The notes under the pieces were generated by a model, which had not been told where the DNA came from, did no database searches, and saw nothing but the letters and a program-made list of their open reading frames with translations. 64,000 bases of DNA from Vreelandella arcis (GTDB taxonomy: Bacteria; Pseudomonadota; Gammaproteobacteria; Pseudomonadales; Halomonadaceae), in assembly GCF_900103865.1 (NCBI RefSeq), contig NZ_FNII01000002.1, forward strand, positions 124,001 to 188,000, written 5' to 3'. Of this stretch, positions 19,490-28,635 are shown one piece after another; the first letter of the stretch is position 1, and each line of letters opens with the position of its first letter. Made by a program: the position numbers and the translations under genes.

Positions 19490-19521
19490 AAAGCCCCGGT
19501 TGGCAGGCCAATCGGGGCTTT
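19490..19521. terminator. Bidirectional terminator between gabD and purH
   Basis: A 15-bp stem (AAAGCCCCGGTTGGC with its near-perfect complement, one G-T pair) with a tiny AG loop and A/T-rich flanks lies between the convergent ends of gabD and purH. Each strand offers T residues at the right arm. Confidence 0.88.
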
Positions 19522-19568
19522 AAGTGTTGGGGCCTCTAAAACCCAATGGCATCAGGGGCTAAAAGTGC

Positions 19569-21149
19569 TTAGTGGCGGAAGTGGCGCATACCGGTAAATA
19601 CCATGGCAATGCCCGCTTCATTGGCCGCATCGATTACTTCCTGGTCGCGCATTGAGCCGCCGGGCTGGATGACAGCGGTAATACCTGCAGCAGCGGCGGC
19701 ATCAATGCCGTCACGGAACGGGAAGAACGCGTCCGATGCCATCACGGAACCGGGGACTGAAAGGCCTTCATCGGCGGCTTTGATGCCAGCGATTTTGGCG
19801 GAATAAACGCGGCTCATTTGGCCTGCACCTACGCCTATCGTCTGACCGTTATTGGCGTACACAATGGCGTTTGATTTGACGAATTTGGCGACTCGCCAGG
19901 CAAACGTTAGATCGCGCAGTTCCTGCTCAGACGGAGCGCGGTTACTGACGACCGTCAAACCATCACGCGTTACCATGCCGTGGTCGCGTTCTTGAACCAG
20001 TAGCCCACCATTAACGCGTTTGAAGTCCAATGCTGGAAGTGTTTCCCCCGGCCAATTCGCGCTTACGTCCAACAGTCGAACGTTCTGCTTTGCGGCAACA
20101 ATGGCGGCGGCATCGGCGCTGACCCCTGGGGCGATAACAACCTCGACAAATTGACGCTCAATAATTGCTTTCGCAGTATCGGCATCAAGCGCCACGTTGA
20201 ACGCGATGATGCCGCCGAAGGCGCTGGTGGGGTCAGTGGCAAAGGCCTTGTCGTAGGCTTCCAAGGCCGTGGCCCCGATGGCCACACCGCAGGGGTTGGC
20301 GTGTTTTACAATCACGCAGGCAGTGTCTGTAAACGCCTTGACGCATTCAAAAGCGGCATCGGTATCAGCGACGTTGTTATACGACAAGGGCTTGCCCTGC
20401 AGCATTTTGGCCGTGGCCACGCTAGGTTCGTTTGTGTCGGCTTCTACGTAGAAAGCAGCCTGCTGGTGAGGGTTTTCACCGTAGCGCATGGCCTGCTTTT
20501 TGTGCAGTTGCAAATTGAAGGTGCGCGGAAAGTTAGCGTCCGTGTCTTCAACCTGACGACCCAGGTACTGAGCAATGGCACCGTCGTAGCCAGCGGTATG
20601 TTCAAACGCTTTTACGGCAAGATCAAAACGGGTGTCGGGGCTGACGTGGCCATCCTGAGAGGCAAGTTCACCCAGTACGCGAGCATAGTCGTCGACGTTG
20701 ACGACTATCGTCGTGTAAGTGTAGTTCTTGGCACAAGCACGCACCATGGTTGGGCCGCCAATGTCGATATTTTCAATCGCATCTTCCCGCGAGCAGTCGG
20801 GGTTGGCGACGGTATCGGCGAAGGGATAAAGATTCACGACGACCATGTCAATCGGCGTGATATCGTTAGCGGCCATTACCTCATCGTCTTGGCCGCGACG
20901 AGCCAGAATGCCGCCATGAATTTTGGGGTGCAGTGTTTTCACGCGGCCGTCCATGATTTCGGGGAACCCCGTATGCTCGCTGACTTCTTTAACCGGGATA
21001 TTGCGCTCTTGAAGCAGCCGGAAGGTGCCGCCCGTAGACAGGAGCTCGATGCCGTGCTCGGACAAGCCGCGGGCAAACTCGACAATGCCGGTTTTATCAG
21101 AAACGCTCAGAAGGGCGCGGCGGACGGGTGACGCAGTACTATCAGCCAT
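19569..21149 (-). CDS. purH: Bifunctional AICAR formyltransferase/IMP cyclohydrolase PurH
   Basis: A 526-residue enzyme for the last two steps of IMP synthesis. The N-terminal MGS-like cyclohydrolase domain begins [20 protein letters not shown] and has [11 protein letters not shown]; the C-terminal formyltransferase has [22 protein letters not shown] and the terminal [17 protein letters not shown] region. The ATG at 21149 is preferred; the frame opens 16 codons earlier inside the fis-purH gap. It lies 50 bases downstream of fis on the same strand and may be transcribed with dusB-fis. Confidence 0.96.
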   Translation of the reverse strand: MADSTASPVRRALLSVSDKTGIVEFARGLSEHGIELLSTGGTFRLLQERNIPVKEVSEHTGFPEIMDGRVKTLHPKIHGGILARRGQDDEVMAANDITPIDMVVVNLYPFADTVANPDCSREDAIENIDIGGPTMVRACAKNYTYTTIVVNVDDYARVLGELASQDGHVSPDTRFDLAVKAFEHTAGYDGAIAQYLGRQVEDTDANFPRTFNLQLHKKQAMRYGENPHQQAAFYVEADTNEPSVATAKMLQGKPLSYNNVADTDAAFECVKAFTDTACVIVKHANPCGVAIGATALEAYDKAFATDPTSAFGGIIAFNVALDADTAKAIIERQFVEVVIAPGVSADAAAIVAAKQNVRLLDVSANWPGETLPALDFKRVNGGLLVQERDHGMVTRDGLTVVSNRAPSEQELRDLTFAWRVAKFVKSNAIVYANNGQTIGVGAGQMSRVYSAKIAGIKAADEGLSVPGSVMASDAFFPFRDGIDAAAAAGITAVIQPGGSMRDQEVIDAANEAGIAMVFTGMRHFRH

Positions 21150-21199
21150 GAGATTGCTCGTGTGCAGGGTGAAGAATGAATAACAATAACGCCCCATGG

Positions 21200-21544
21200 T
21201 TAGGGGGCGTCACCTTCAATAAGTCCATAAAGCTTTAGTTTCTTACGCAGCGTGCCACGGTTTAGGCCCAACACATCGGCGGCTCGGGTCTGGTTGCCTT
21301 CGGTGTGCTCAAGGACACAGGCAAGCAATGGAGCCTCTACTTCGGCCATCACCATCGCATACAGGTCAGTCGCCTGGCTGCCATCGAGATGCTCGAAGTA
21401 GCGACGCATCGCCGTTTCTACTGCTTCGCGCAGGGGTTGCGGCGGTGCGCTAGCCGCGGGATCCGCCAGCGTGCCGGATAGCCGTATATGGCTGTCGCTA
21501 GCGTCGCTGTTGCTGGAAAGAAGATCAAGATCGCGTTCTGTCAT
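21200..21544 (-). CDS. fis: DNA-binding protein Fis
   Basis: A 114-residue nucleoid protein. The C-terminal helix-turn-helix [26 protein letters not shown] is the diagnostic Fis sequence, preceded by the dimerisation helices [11 protein letters not shown]. The N-terminal arm is about 15 residues longer than in E. coli Fis (98 residues). The start overlaps the dusB stop by 4 nt (ATGA), so translation is coupled. Confidence 0.95.
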   Translation of the reverse strand: MTERDLDLLSSNSDASDSHIRLSGTLADPAASAPPQPLREAVETAMRRYFEHLDGSQATDLYAMVMAEVEAPLLACVLEHTEGNQTRAADVLGLNRGTLRKKLKLYGLIEGDAP

Positions 21545-22581
21545 GCTGCATAGCTTCCTTTGGCTAGCAGACGCTTAATGGCGTCGGGGGCCATAGCGTC
21601 ATTGATCCAGTGTATTTGTGTTTCAGCGGATGCCAATCCGTTGAACTGCTGCTTTAACTCACGCTGTTGCGCTGGGGTAAAGCGGGCATCATCGCTCAAA
21701 TACCAGCCAAGATGCTTGCGCGCAATACGCACGCCCATAGTTGAGCCATAGAACGCATGCAGAGCGATTAAATGGTCCATCAAGACGCCGCGCCGTTCCT
21801 CTAAGCTGGGCAGCGCGCAGCGCTCGCCATGCTCAAGAAAATGCTGGATTTGATGAAAAATCCAGGGGTTACCCTGAGCCGCTCGTCCGACCATTACCGC
21901 ATCTGCTTGGGTGTAGCGCAGTATATCGGCTGCTTTTTCAGGGCTGGTAATATCGCCGTTAGCAATAACAGGAATGCCTAGGCGTGACTTGATATCGGCA
22001 ATGGTGTCGTATTCCGCCCATCCAGTATAGCGCTGCTCGCGATGTCGGCCATGAACTGCCAGCGATTGAATGCCGGCTTGCTCTGCAAGCCGCGCAATGC
22101 GCACGCCGTTGTTGGAATGAGCGCACCAGCCAGTGCGTATTTTAAGCGTGACGGGAATGTCGACGGCGTTGACCACCGCCTCAAGAATTTCGCCGACGAG
22201 CTTTTCATCGCGGAGCAATGCAGAGCCTGCCGCTTTATTGCAGACTTTTTTCGCCGGGCAGCCCATGTTGATATCAATGACTTGCGCGCCAAGCTCGGCA
22301 TTCAGCTTGGCGGCATGGGCGAGCATTTCGGCATCACCGCCGGCAATTTGCACCACGCGTGGATCGGGCTCGCCGCTATGATCCATACGCAGCTTTGATT
22401 TACGCGTATGCCAAAGATTTGGATCAGCGGTGACCATTTCACCCACCACCCAGCCAGCCCCCAGTCGCCGGCAAAGCTGGCGAAAAGGTTGATCGGTCAC
22501 CCCGGCCATGGGCGCTAACATTACTCGGTTAGACAAGACGTAAGGGCCGATTTTGAGTGGTTGAGGTGTTGCTAAGGTCAT
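21541..22581 (-). CDS. dusB: tRNA-dihydrouridine synthase B
   Basis: A 346-residue flavoenzyme that reduces uridine to dihydrouridine in tRNA D-loops. [17 protein letters not shown] opens the FMN barrel; the catalytic Cys lies in [35 protein letters not shown] and [11 protein letters not shown] are typical. It is in the conserved prmA-dusB-fis order and overlaps fis by 4 nt. Its length is slightly above the usual ~320-330 residues. Confidence 0.95.
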   Translation of the reverse strand: MTLATPQPLKIGPYVLSNRVMLAPMAGVTDQPFRQLCRRLGAGWVVGEMVTADPNLWHTRKSKLRMDHSGEPDPRVVQIAGGDAEMLAHAAKLNAELGAQVIDINMGCPAKKVCNKAAGSALLRDEKLVGEILEAVVNAVDIPVTLKIRTGWCAHSNNGVRIARLAEQAGIQSLAVHGRHREQRYTGWAEYDTIADIKSRLGIPVIANGDITSPEKAADILRYTQADAVMVGRAAQGNPWIFHQIQHFLEHGERCALPSLEERRGVLMDHLIALHAFYGSTMGVRIARKHLGWYLSDDARFTPAQQRELKQQFNGLASAETQIHWINDAMAPDAIKRLLAKGSYAA

Positions 22582-22612
22582 GTTAGCTAAGCTTCGGTGG
22601 TGCGGTTAACGA

Positions 22613-22634
22613 CCCCCTTGGTCGTTCGAGGGGG
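22613..22634 (-). terminator. Possible hairpin between prmA and dusB
   Basis: CCCCCT (22613-22618) and AGGGGG (22629-22634) can pair around a 10-base loop in the 110-base gap between prmA and dusB, followed on the minus strand by TCGTTAA. It may reduce read-through, but the T-tract is poor. Confidence 0.35.
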
Positions 22635-22691
22635 CGTATGATACGCCTAGTCGGCGATGGGGTGAAGACGGCCTATGTCGTAAACAACGTG

Positions 22692-23603
22692 TTAACCGTC
22701 GCGCTGCCCGGTAAGCCGAACCCAGCCCTCTCGTGTTTCGGGAGGCGCCATGTTAAGACCCAGCGCTTGGTAGGCTTGCATCACCTCATCCGCTTGATTG
22801 GCCAAAATGCCCGAGAGCGCGAGTTTGCCACCTGGGGCGACGTGGCCAGCAATCGTCGGCGCGAGTTCTACCAGTGGCCCCGCCAGGATATTAGCGGTCA
22901 CGATCGGGTATTGCTGCACGGGAAGTTGCTCCGGGTAGTAAAGGGCCAGCGTGTCCTCAGTGATGTGATTGCGCTCGGCATTTTCACGGCTTGCCTGCAA
23001 TGCCTGAGGGTCGATATCAGTACCATCGGCATGTGCGGCGCCAAGCTTTAATGCGGCGATGGCAAGAATGCCCGAGCCGCAGCCAATATCCAGCACTTGC
23101 TGATCCGCTAGCTGGCCGCTCACCGATAATCCATCCAGCCATTCCAGGCAAAGTGCAGTAGTTGGATGGGTGCCCGTCCCAAAGGCCAACCCGGGATCGA
23201 GGACTAGATTCACCGCGTCGGATTCTGGTGGTTCGTGCCAGCTAGGCACAATCCAAAGTCGCTCCCCCATCTGTAGGGGCGTAAAATCTTCCATCCACTC
23301 GCGTTCCCAATCCCGGTCGGCCAACAACTCGTATTCAATAGGTGGGCAGGGTTCGCCAGGTAGTTGTTCTGACCAGGCGGCTTCGATACGCGAGAGCATA
23401 GCGTCGATGCCCTCTAAATCGTCGTACAGTCCGGTGACAACGGTGTCTTGCCACAAAGGTGTCGTGCCGCGCTCGGGTTCGAATACTGGGTCGTCGTGGG
23501 CGTCTTGAAACCCAATGGCTGTTGCGCCCTCGTCCAGCAGCAGCTCTTCCAGCAGTTCTGCCTGTTCGGGCGCAACGTGTGCTTTTAGTTGAAGCCAGGG
23601 CAT
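22692..23603 (-). CDS. prmA: Ribosomal protein L11 methyltransferase PrmA
   Basis: A 303-residue SAM-dependent enzyme that trimethylates ribosomal protein L11. The N-terminal domain begins MPWLQLKAHV; the SAM-binding motif VLDIGCGSGILAIAALKLGA and the TANILAGPLVELAP motif (NxL-type methyltransferase loop) follow, with LDPGLAFGTGTHPTT before them. The ATG at 23603 has GGAGAA upstream; the frame opens 17 codons earlier across a hairpin and is not used. It lies between accC and dusB. Confidence 0.95.
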   Translation of the reverse strand: MPWLQLKAHVAPEQAELLEELLLDEGATAIGFQDAHDDPVFEPERGTTPLWQDTVVTGLYDDLEGIDAMLSRIEAAWSEQLPGEPCPPIEYELLADRDWEREWMEDFTPLQMGERLWIVPSWHEPPESDAVNLVLDPGLAFGTGTHPTTALCLEWLDGLSVSGQLADQQVLDIGCGSGILAIAALKLGAAHADGTDIDPQALQASRENAERNHITEDTLALYYPEQLPVQQYPIVTANILAGPLVELAPTIAGHVAPGGKLALSGILANQADEVMQAYQALGLNMAPPETREGWVRLTGQRDG

Positions 23604-23625
23604 GCCGGTTCTCCGCAATATCAAA

Positions 23626-23652
23626 AGAGGCGGGGTGGCTGTGCCACCCCGC
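23626..23652 (-). terminator. Terminator after accC
   Basis: A 10-bp perfect stem GCGGGGTGGC/GCCACCCCGC with a 3-base loop lies 26 bases after the accC stop and is followed on the minus strand by CTCTTTT. It ends just upstream of the prmA ribosome-binding site, so prmA may need read-through or its own promoter. Confidence 0.8.
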
Positions 23653-23677
23653 ATTGATGGGACGCCGCCATGGGACG

Positions 23678-25018
23678 TTAGCTACTGAGTTTCTTTTCCA
23701 GATAGTGGATGTTGACGCCACCCTGGCGGAAGTAGCTGTCGCGCACTAAATCTTTTTGTAGATCGATATTGGTTTTGATGCCTTCAACCAGCAGTTCATC
23801 CAAAGCGTTACGCATTCGCGTTAAAGCGATATCGCGGTTCTCTCCCCAGGTAATCAGTTTACCAATCAGCGAGTCATAATGGGGAGGGACGGTATAGCCG
23901 GTATATAAGTGGGAGTCCATGCGCACGCCAAGCCCGCCGGGCGCGTGATAAAGCGTTACCTTGCCGGGAGAGGGCATAAAAGTGCGCGAGTCTTCAGCGT
24001 TAATGCGACACTCGAAGGCGTGACCGTTAATCACGATGTCTTCTTGGCGAATCGACATCGGCAAACCGGAGGCAATGCGTAGCTGCTCTTTGACAATATC
24101 GACGCCGGTTACCATCTCGGTTACCGGGTGCTCTACCTGAACACGGGTATTCATTTCGATAAAGAAGAAATCGCCGTCTTCATAGAGGAACTCAAAGGTG
24201 CCTGCGCCACGGTAGTTGATTTCGATACAGGCCTGGCGACACGCTTCGAGTACCTTGGCACGCGCATCAGGGTCGATGCCGGGCGCGGGGGCTTCTTCAA
24301 GGACTTTCTGATGGCGGCGCTGCAGCGAGCAGTCCCGATCAAAAAGGTGAATGGCATTGCCTTGACCGTCGGCGAGTACCTGGACTTCCACGTGGCGTGG
24401 GTTTTCGAGAAACTTCTCCATGTAGACGGTGCCATCGCCAAAAGAGGAGTGGGCCTCGGTTCGAGTGACGTTGATGGCGGAAAGCAGGTGTCCTTCAGTG
24501 TGAACGACGCGCATGCCGCGTCCACCACCACCGGCTGCCGCCTTGATGATAACCGGATAGCCGATGCGTCGGGCTGTCGCGAGATTGATTTCATCATCGT
24601 CGCCCAGCGGGCCGTCTGAGCCGGGAACAGTGGGCACGCCGGCCGCCTTCATGGACTCAATGGCGCTGACTTTGTCGCCCATCAAGCGAATAGTCTCGGC
24701 GCGGGGGCCGATAAAGGTGAAGCCAGAGCGCTCCACCTGTTCAGCGAAATTAGCGTTCTCGGATAAAAAGCCATAACCGGGATGAATCGCGCTGGAGTCG
24801 GTGACTTCGGCGGCGCTAATCAAAGCTGGAATATTAAGATAGGACTGCGCAGAGGAGGCTGGGCCGATACACACGGCTTCGTCGGCTAAGCGCACGTGCA
24901 TTAACTCGCGGTCCGCTTTGGAATGAACCGCCACGGTTTTAATGCCTAGCTCTTTACAGGCCCGGAGGATACGTAGAGCTATCTCGCCGCGATTGGCGAT
25001 AAGTACCTTGTCGAGCAT
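23678..25018 (-). CDS. accC: Acetyl-CoA carboxylase, biotin carboxylase subunit AccC
   Basis: A 446-residue biotin carboxylase that charges AccB biotin with CO2 using ATP, the first step of fatty-acid synthesis. Diagnostic segments are [13 protein letters not shown] at the N-terminus, the ATP-grasp glycine loop [12 protein letters not shown], the catalytic [14 protein letters not shown] and INAEDSRTF. The ATG at 25018 gives the family's usual [13 protein letters not shown]-terminus. It follows accB by 30 bases. Confidence 0.97.
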   Translation of the reverse strand: MLDKVLIANRGEIALRILRACKELGIKTVAVHSKADRELMHVRLADEAVCIGPASSAQSYLNIPALISAAEVTDSSAIHPGYGFLSENANFAEQVERSGFTFIGPRAETIRLMGDKVSAIESMKAAGVPTVPGSDGPLGDDDEINLATARRIGYPVIIKAAAGGGGRGMRVVHTEGHLLSAINVTRTEAHSSFGDGTVYMEKFLENPRHVEVQVLADGQGNAIHLFDRDCSLQRRHQKVLEEAPAPGIDPDARAKVLEACRQACIEINYRGAGTFEFLYEDGDFFFIEMNTRVQVEHPVTEMVTGVDIVKEQLRIASGLPMSIRQEDIVINGHAFECRINAEDSRTFMPSPGKVTLYHAPGGLGVRMDSHLYTGYTVPPHYDSLIGKLITWGENRDIALTRMRNALDELLVEGIKTNIDLQKDLVRDSYFRQGGVNIHYLEKKLSS

Positions 25019-25048
25019 GGGAGAGTCCACCCGTATTGAAATGAAGGA

Positions 25049-25516
25049 TTAAGCGATGACGATCATAGGCTGATCAAATTCCACCGGCTCACCGTCTTCA
25101 ACGAGAATGGCTTCCACCACACCGTCGCGATCCGCTTCAATTTGGTTCATCATCTTCATGGCTTCGACGATACATATCGTATCGCCTTGCTTAACCGTAT
25201 CGCCTATTTCAACAAAGGACTTAGCGCCTGGTGCAGGGCTGCGATAAAAGGTGCCGACCATTGGTGAGTTGACCGCTTCACCGCGATAGCTGTTACCGGC
25301 GGGTTCTTCCTCGGCGGCCGGGACATTGGCCGCGGGCGAGGCCGGCGCTTGCTGGGGAGCGGGCTGCGCATACTGGGGCATGGATTGTGGCTGCCACGTT
25401 GCGCCATTGGGATGGCGGCTAATACGAACAGACTCTTCGCCTTCTTGGATTTCAATCTCGCTAATATTGGACTCTTCCAACAATTCAATCAGTTTTTTTA
25501 CTTTGCGAATGTCCAT
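25049..25516 (-). CDS. accB: Acetyl-CoA carboxylase, biotin carboxyl carrier protein AccB
   Basis: A 155-residue biotin carrier. The C-terminal biotinyl domain has the EAMKMM motif, with Lys121 as the biotin site, and the N-terminal helix [15 protein letters not shown] is typical. A Pro/Ala/Gln-rich linker (about residues 45-75) joins them. It heads the accBC operon. The aroQ gene often found upstream of accB in related bacteria is absent here. Confidence 0.96.
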   Translation of the reverse strand: MDIRKVKKLIELLEESNISEIEIQEGEESVRISRHPNGATWQPQSMPQYAQPAPQQAPASPAANVPAAEEEPAGNSYRGEAVNSPMVGTFYRSPAPGAKSFVEIGDTVKQGDTICIVEAMKMMNQIEADRDGVVEAILVEDGEPVEFDQPMIVIA

Positions 25517-25803
25517 TACCTAGCCCCATCACTATCGTTGAGAGTGGTGTGAATACCACGCGCTAGCGGCGCAGTAAACCAAATTAAAAAATATAGAGAA
25601 CGCCGCATGATGACGAACGTTACCCTTTTTTATCGCTTAAAAAAGCAAAAGTTTAGTCAATATGGGGGCGAAGTGTGCCGAAAAATTCAAACGATGTCCA
25701 GCCAACGTACAAGGGGGCGCACAAGGCTTATTTTAAACAACCGTTTGACGAACTTCGCGACACGAACCAGCCCATTCGCCACTTAAGTAAGCGCTATCCC
25801 TGT
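25517..25803. other. Non-coding gap upstream of accB
   Basis: This 287-base stretch holds no convincing gene; the one plus-strand open frame in it reads into dsbD antisense and has no ribosome-binding site. The part nearest accB (25560-25660) is AT-rich and should contain the accBC promoter on the minus strand. No terminator hairpin was recognised for upstream transcription. Confidence 0.5.
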
Positions 25804-27690
25804 CTAGCGACTTGTGGCCCAACGAGCCAACTCCTGAAGATGCTGGGTAAACTCAGCGGCGTTAACATCACCTTGGATACGCGCTTGGCGGACTTCTTTA
25901 CCTTGATGGAAGAATAATAAGCTAGGTGGGCCGAACAGTTGGTAGTGGTTAAGCAATTCGCGGCTTTGCGCATTGGTGTCGGTGACATCGACGGCAATGC
26001 GCGCAAACCCCGATAGCTCGTCGATGACGGCCGGGTCGGTATATACCTCGCGCTCCAGTTGTCGGCAGGAAATACACCAATCCGCCGTGAAATGAACGAA
26101 CGCCGGCTGACCGGCGGCTTCGGCTGCCCGGATAGCCTTGTCGAGTGCTGATAAACGTTCTACACGTTGGAAGTCCAGCGGTTCTACGGAAGCGCTGGTG
26201 TTGGCAGCAGGTAACTGAAGCGGGCGTAGTGGGTTGTTTGACCCTTGCGCAGCGCCGAGTGTGAGGGCGACGCCCCAGGTTAAGAGCATAAGGCCTAGCG
26301 TTTGGCGTGCTTTAGGCCAGCCGGCGGGCGTATTGGTTTGCACGGCCCCCAATGCAAGTGCGCAGCCTATGGCGAGCGCTGCCCAGAGTAATAGCCCGAG
26401 TTGAGCGGGAACCAAGCGCTCTATCATCCAGATTGCTACACCGAACAGCAGTAGCCCAAAGGCAGTTTTAACCCCGTTAAGCCACGCGCCCGAGCGCGGC
26501 AATAAGGTCGCGCCAAAGGTGCCTACCAACAACAAAGGCACACCCATCCCCATGCCCAGGGCAAATAGCATGGCGCCCCCAGTGATTGCATCGCCGGTGG
26601 TTGAGATAATCACTAGCGCACCTGCCAAAGGGGCCGTCACACAGGGGGAAACCACCAGCACCGATAAGGCACCTGCCAAGGCCAGCCCTGGTGGGCCGCT
26701 GCGTTGAGCACGTGCTTGCCAAGCCTCGACTGTTTGAGCAAAGCGCGAAGAAAGACGCAGGTCAAATGTGCCGAGCATCGCCAAGCCAAACAGGCTGAAC
26801 AAAATAGCAAAGGTGATCAGTACCGGGGCGGACTGGAGTTGCGCCTGCAGATTTAGGCCAGCCCCGAACAGCCCCATCAGAACACCGACTCCGGCGTAGG
26901 TTGTCGCCATGCCGAGGACATAACTGGCCGATAGCACAAAAGCGCGGGGCCGGGTGGGCTGTTGGCCGACGATAATCGACGACAGAATCGGCACCATGGG
27001 TAACACGCACGGTGTGAATGTGAGTCCAATACCGGCCAAAAAGAAAAGCCCTAGTGCTAGAGGGAAGCTGGCCTCGGTGATGAGCGAGCTAAAGCGACTG
27101 TCGGGGCTTTGTGGCGCAGCGAACGACGCAGCGTTGCCTGTTTCGCTGTCGACACTGTTTTGAATAGATGGGGACGATAATGTAGAAGTGGACGCCTCGG
27201 CGTTCGTGTCTTCAGGCGTATAGTCAGCAAATTGGCTGGGCGGCTGGCTTTCAATTGCCTGGAGCGCCAGCGTTTCCGGCGGGTAACACAGGCCTGCATC
27301 AGCGCAGCCTTGAAAAGTGAAATCGAGGTCTAACGGGCCCGCATGGGGACTTCCTAAGGGTACCTCCATGACCACCTGATCACGGAAAATATACACATCC
27401 CCCATATACTCATCATTGGTGAACGTCCCATCGGGCAGATCGAGCTCGCCCAGGCGAACGCCGCTGGTCAGGCTTTCTACGCTAAACTGGTGGCGATAGA
27501 GGTAATAGCCCTTGGCACTTTCAACCCCGATGAATAGCGTCTCGCCATCGTGCCATGCAGCGGGTTGGAAAGCCTCTAAAACGGGAAGAAAATCGCCATC
27601 TTGGCCACTTGAAGAGAACCACTGCGCTTGGGCTAAAAGCGGGAGCGTGCAGAGGAGTAGTAAAAGGCCTAACCGTTGAATCGATCGCAC
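25804..27690 (-). CDS. dsbD: Thiol:disulfide interchange protein DsbD
   Basis: A 628-residue inner-membrane reductant carrier that passes electrons from cytoplasmic thioredoxin to periplasmic DsbC/CcmG. It has a signal peptide ending LLAQAQ, the periplasmic alpha domain with the cysteines of GCADAGLCYPPE, eight TM helices with TPCVLPMVPI and SPCVTAPLAG, and a C-terminal thioredoxin-like domain with WCISC. The start is a GTG at 27690 with AAGGA just upstream; it places the signal peptide at the N-terminus, unlike the longer open frame from 27780. A Ser/Thr-rich linker follows the alpha domain. Confidence 0.93.
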   Translation of the reverse strand: MRSIQRLGLLLLLCTLPLLAQAQWFSSSGQDGDFLPVLEAFQPAAWHDGETLFIGVESAKGYYLYRHQFSVESLTSGVRLGELDLPDGTFTNDEYMGDVYIFRDQVVMEVPLGSPHAGPLDLDFTFQGCADAGLCYPPETLALQAIESQPPSQFADYTPEDTNAEASTSTLSSPSIQNSVDSETGNAASFAAPQSPDSRFSSLITEASFPLALGLFFLAGIGLTFTPCVLPMVPILSSIIVGQQPTRPRAFVLSASYVLGMATTYAGVGVLMGLFGAGLNLQAQLQSAPVLITFAILFSLFGLAMLGTFDLRLSSRFAQTVEAWQARAQRSGPPGLALAGALSVLVVSPCVTAPLAGALVIISTTGDAITGGAMLFALGMGMGVPLLLVGTFGATLLPRSGAWLNGVKTAFGLLLFGVAIWMIERLVPAQLGLLLWAALAIGCALALGAVQTNTPAGWPKARQTLGLMLLTWGVALTLGAAQGSNNPLRPLQLPAANTSASVEPLDFQRVERLSALDKAIRAAEAAGQPAFVHFTADWCISCRQLEREVYTDPAVIDELSGFARIAVDVTDTNAQSRELLNHYQLFGPPSLLFFHQGKEVRQARIQGDVNAAEFTQHLQELARWATSR

Positions 27691-27817
27691 AGTACATCCT
27701 TGGTCGATAGGGTCACATTCGGCTGCCAGCATACCGCAACCTGTATCGCTGGCAATGGGCTGCGACGCGATGTAGCGCACGCATTAAGGCTCAGTTAATA
27801 CGGCGTTCTATAACGCA

Positions 27818-27843
27818 ACAGGGCCACCCGTAGGTGGCCCTGT
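27818..27843 (-). terminator. Hairpin after ppa
   Basis: An 11-bp perfect stem ACAGGGCCACC/GGTGGCCCTGT with a 4-base loop lies 25 bases beyond the ppa stop. The minus-strand T-tract is weak (TTGCGTT), so termination may be partial. Confidence 0.7.
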
Positions 27844-27867
27844 CAGAAACGGCGTCGAGCGAGCGGG

Positions 27868-28398
27868 TTAGGCTTTTTGGTAAGCCGCCGCCGATTTTTC
27901 AATCGCTTTGCGTGCTGCGTCTACGCCTTCCCAAGACTCAACCTTAACCCATTTGCCTTTTTCGAGATCTTTATAGTTTTCGAAGAAGTGGGCAATTTGC
28001 TGACGCAGCAATTCAGGTAAGTCGGTGACTTCCTGAACGTCGTCGTATAGCGAGCTGAGCTTCGGATGGGGAACACAGACCAGTTTGGCGTCTTCGCCGG
28101 CTTCATCGGTCATGTTGAGAATGCCCACCGGACGCGCACGGATAATGCAGCCTGGCTGAACCGGATGAGGGGTAACGACGAGGGCATCCAGCGGGTCGCC
28201 ATCGTCGGCCAATGTGTGGGGAATGAAGCCGTAGTTGGCCGGGTAGAACATAGGTGTGGCCATAAAACGGTCGACCAGCAGTGCCCCCATGTCTTTATCG
28301 ATCTCGTACTTGATCGGCTCATGGTTGGCAGGGATTTCAATCACCACGTAAAGGTCGTTGGGCAGATCCTTACCAGCGGGGATGTTGTCGAAGTTCAT
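27868..28398 (-). CDS. ppa: Family I inorganic pyrophosphatase
   Basis: A 176-residue soluble Mg2+-dependent pyrophosphatase. The [16 protein letters not shown] region, [11 protein letters not shown] and the active-site motif DGDPLDALV with its three Asp metal ligands are all present. The ATG at 28398 follows AAGGAA and begins MNFDNIPAG as in homologues. It is divergent from the phosphatase/kinase-like gene. A PPi-type phosphofructokinase lies 2 kb away, so two PPi consumers are close together. Confidence 0.96.
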   Translation of the reverse strand: MNFDNIPAGKDLPNDLYVVIEIPANHEPIKYEIDKDMGALLVDRFMATPMFYPANYGFIPHTLADDGDPLDALVVTPHPVQPGCIIRARPVGILNMTDEAGEDAKLVCVPHPKLSSLYDDVQEVTDLPELLRQQIAHFFENYKDLEKGKWVKVESWEGVDAARKAIEKSAAAYQKA

Positions 28399-28635
28399 TG
28401 TTGATTCCTTGGTCGTACAATGGCTAGGCAAACGAAGTTGCTATATGAATAACCACGAATTATACGAACATGGCTGCAAGATTACCAATGCGACATAGGT
28501 GTTGCGCCGACTATGAGTGAAGCATGTCCTTAGGCCGCGACGTTTGGCGGGCATCGTTTAATACATTCAACGTGTATCATAGACGCTTTCAGACAGTGAC
28601 ATCCGTTGCCAACGCCGTATGCTCAGGAGGATGAC

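Noticed and set aside
20151..21131. A 326-codon plus-strand open frame
   Set aside because: It lies wholly antisense to purH, which has full family motifs; the protein shows no recognisable domain and results from GC-rich codon bias.
25675..25917. An 80-codon plus-strand open frame in the accB-dsbD gap
   Set aside because: It runs into the dsbD coding region antisense, has no ribosome-binding site and no recognisable motif.
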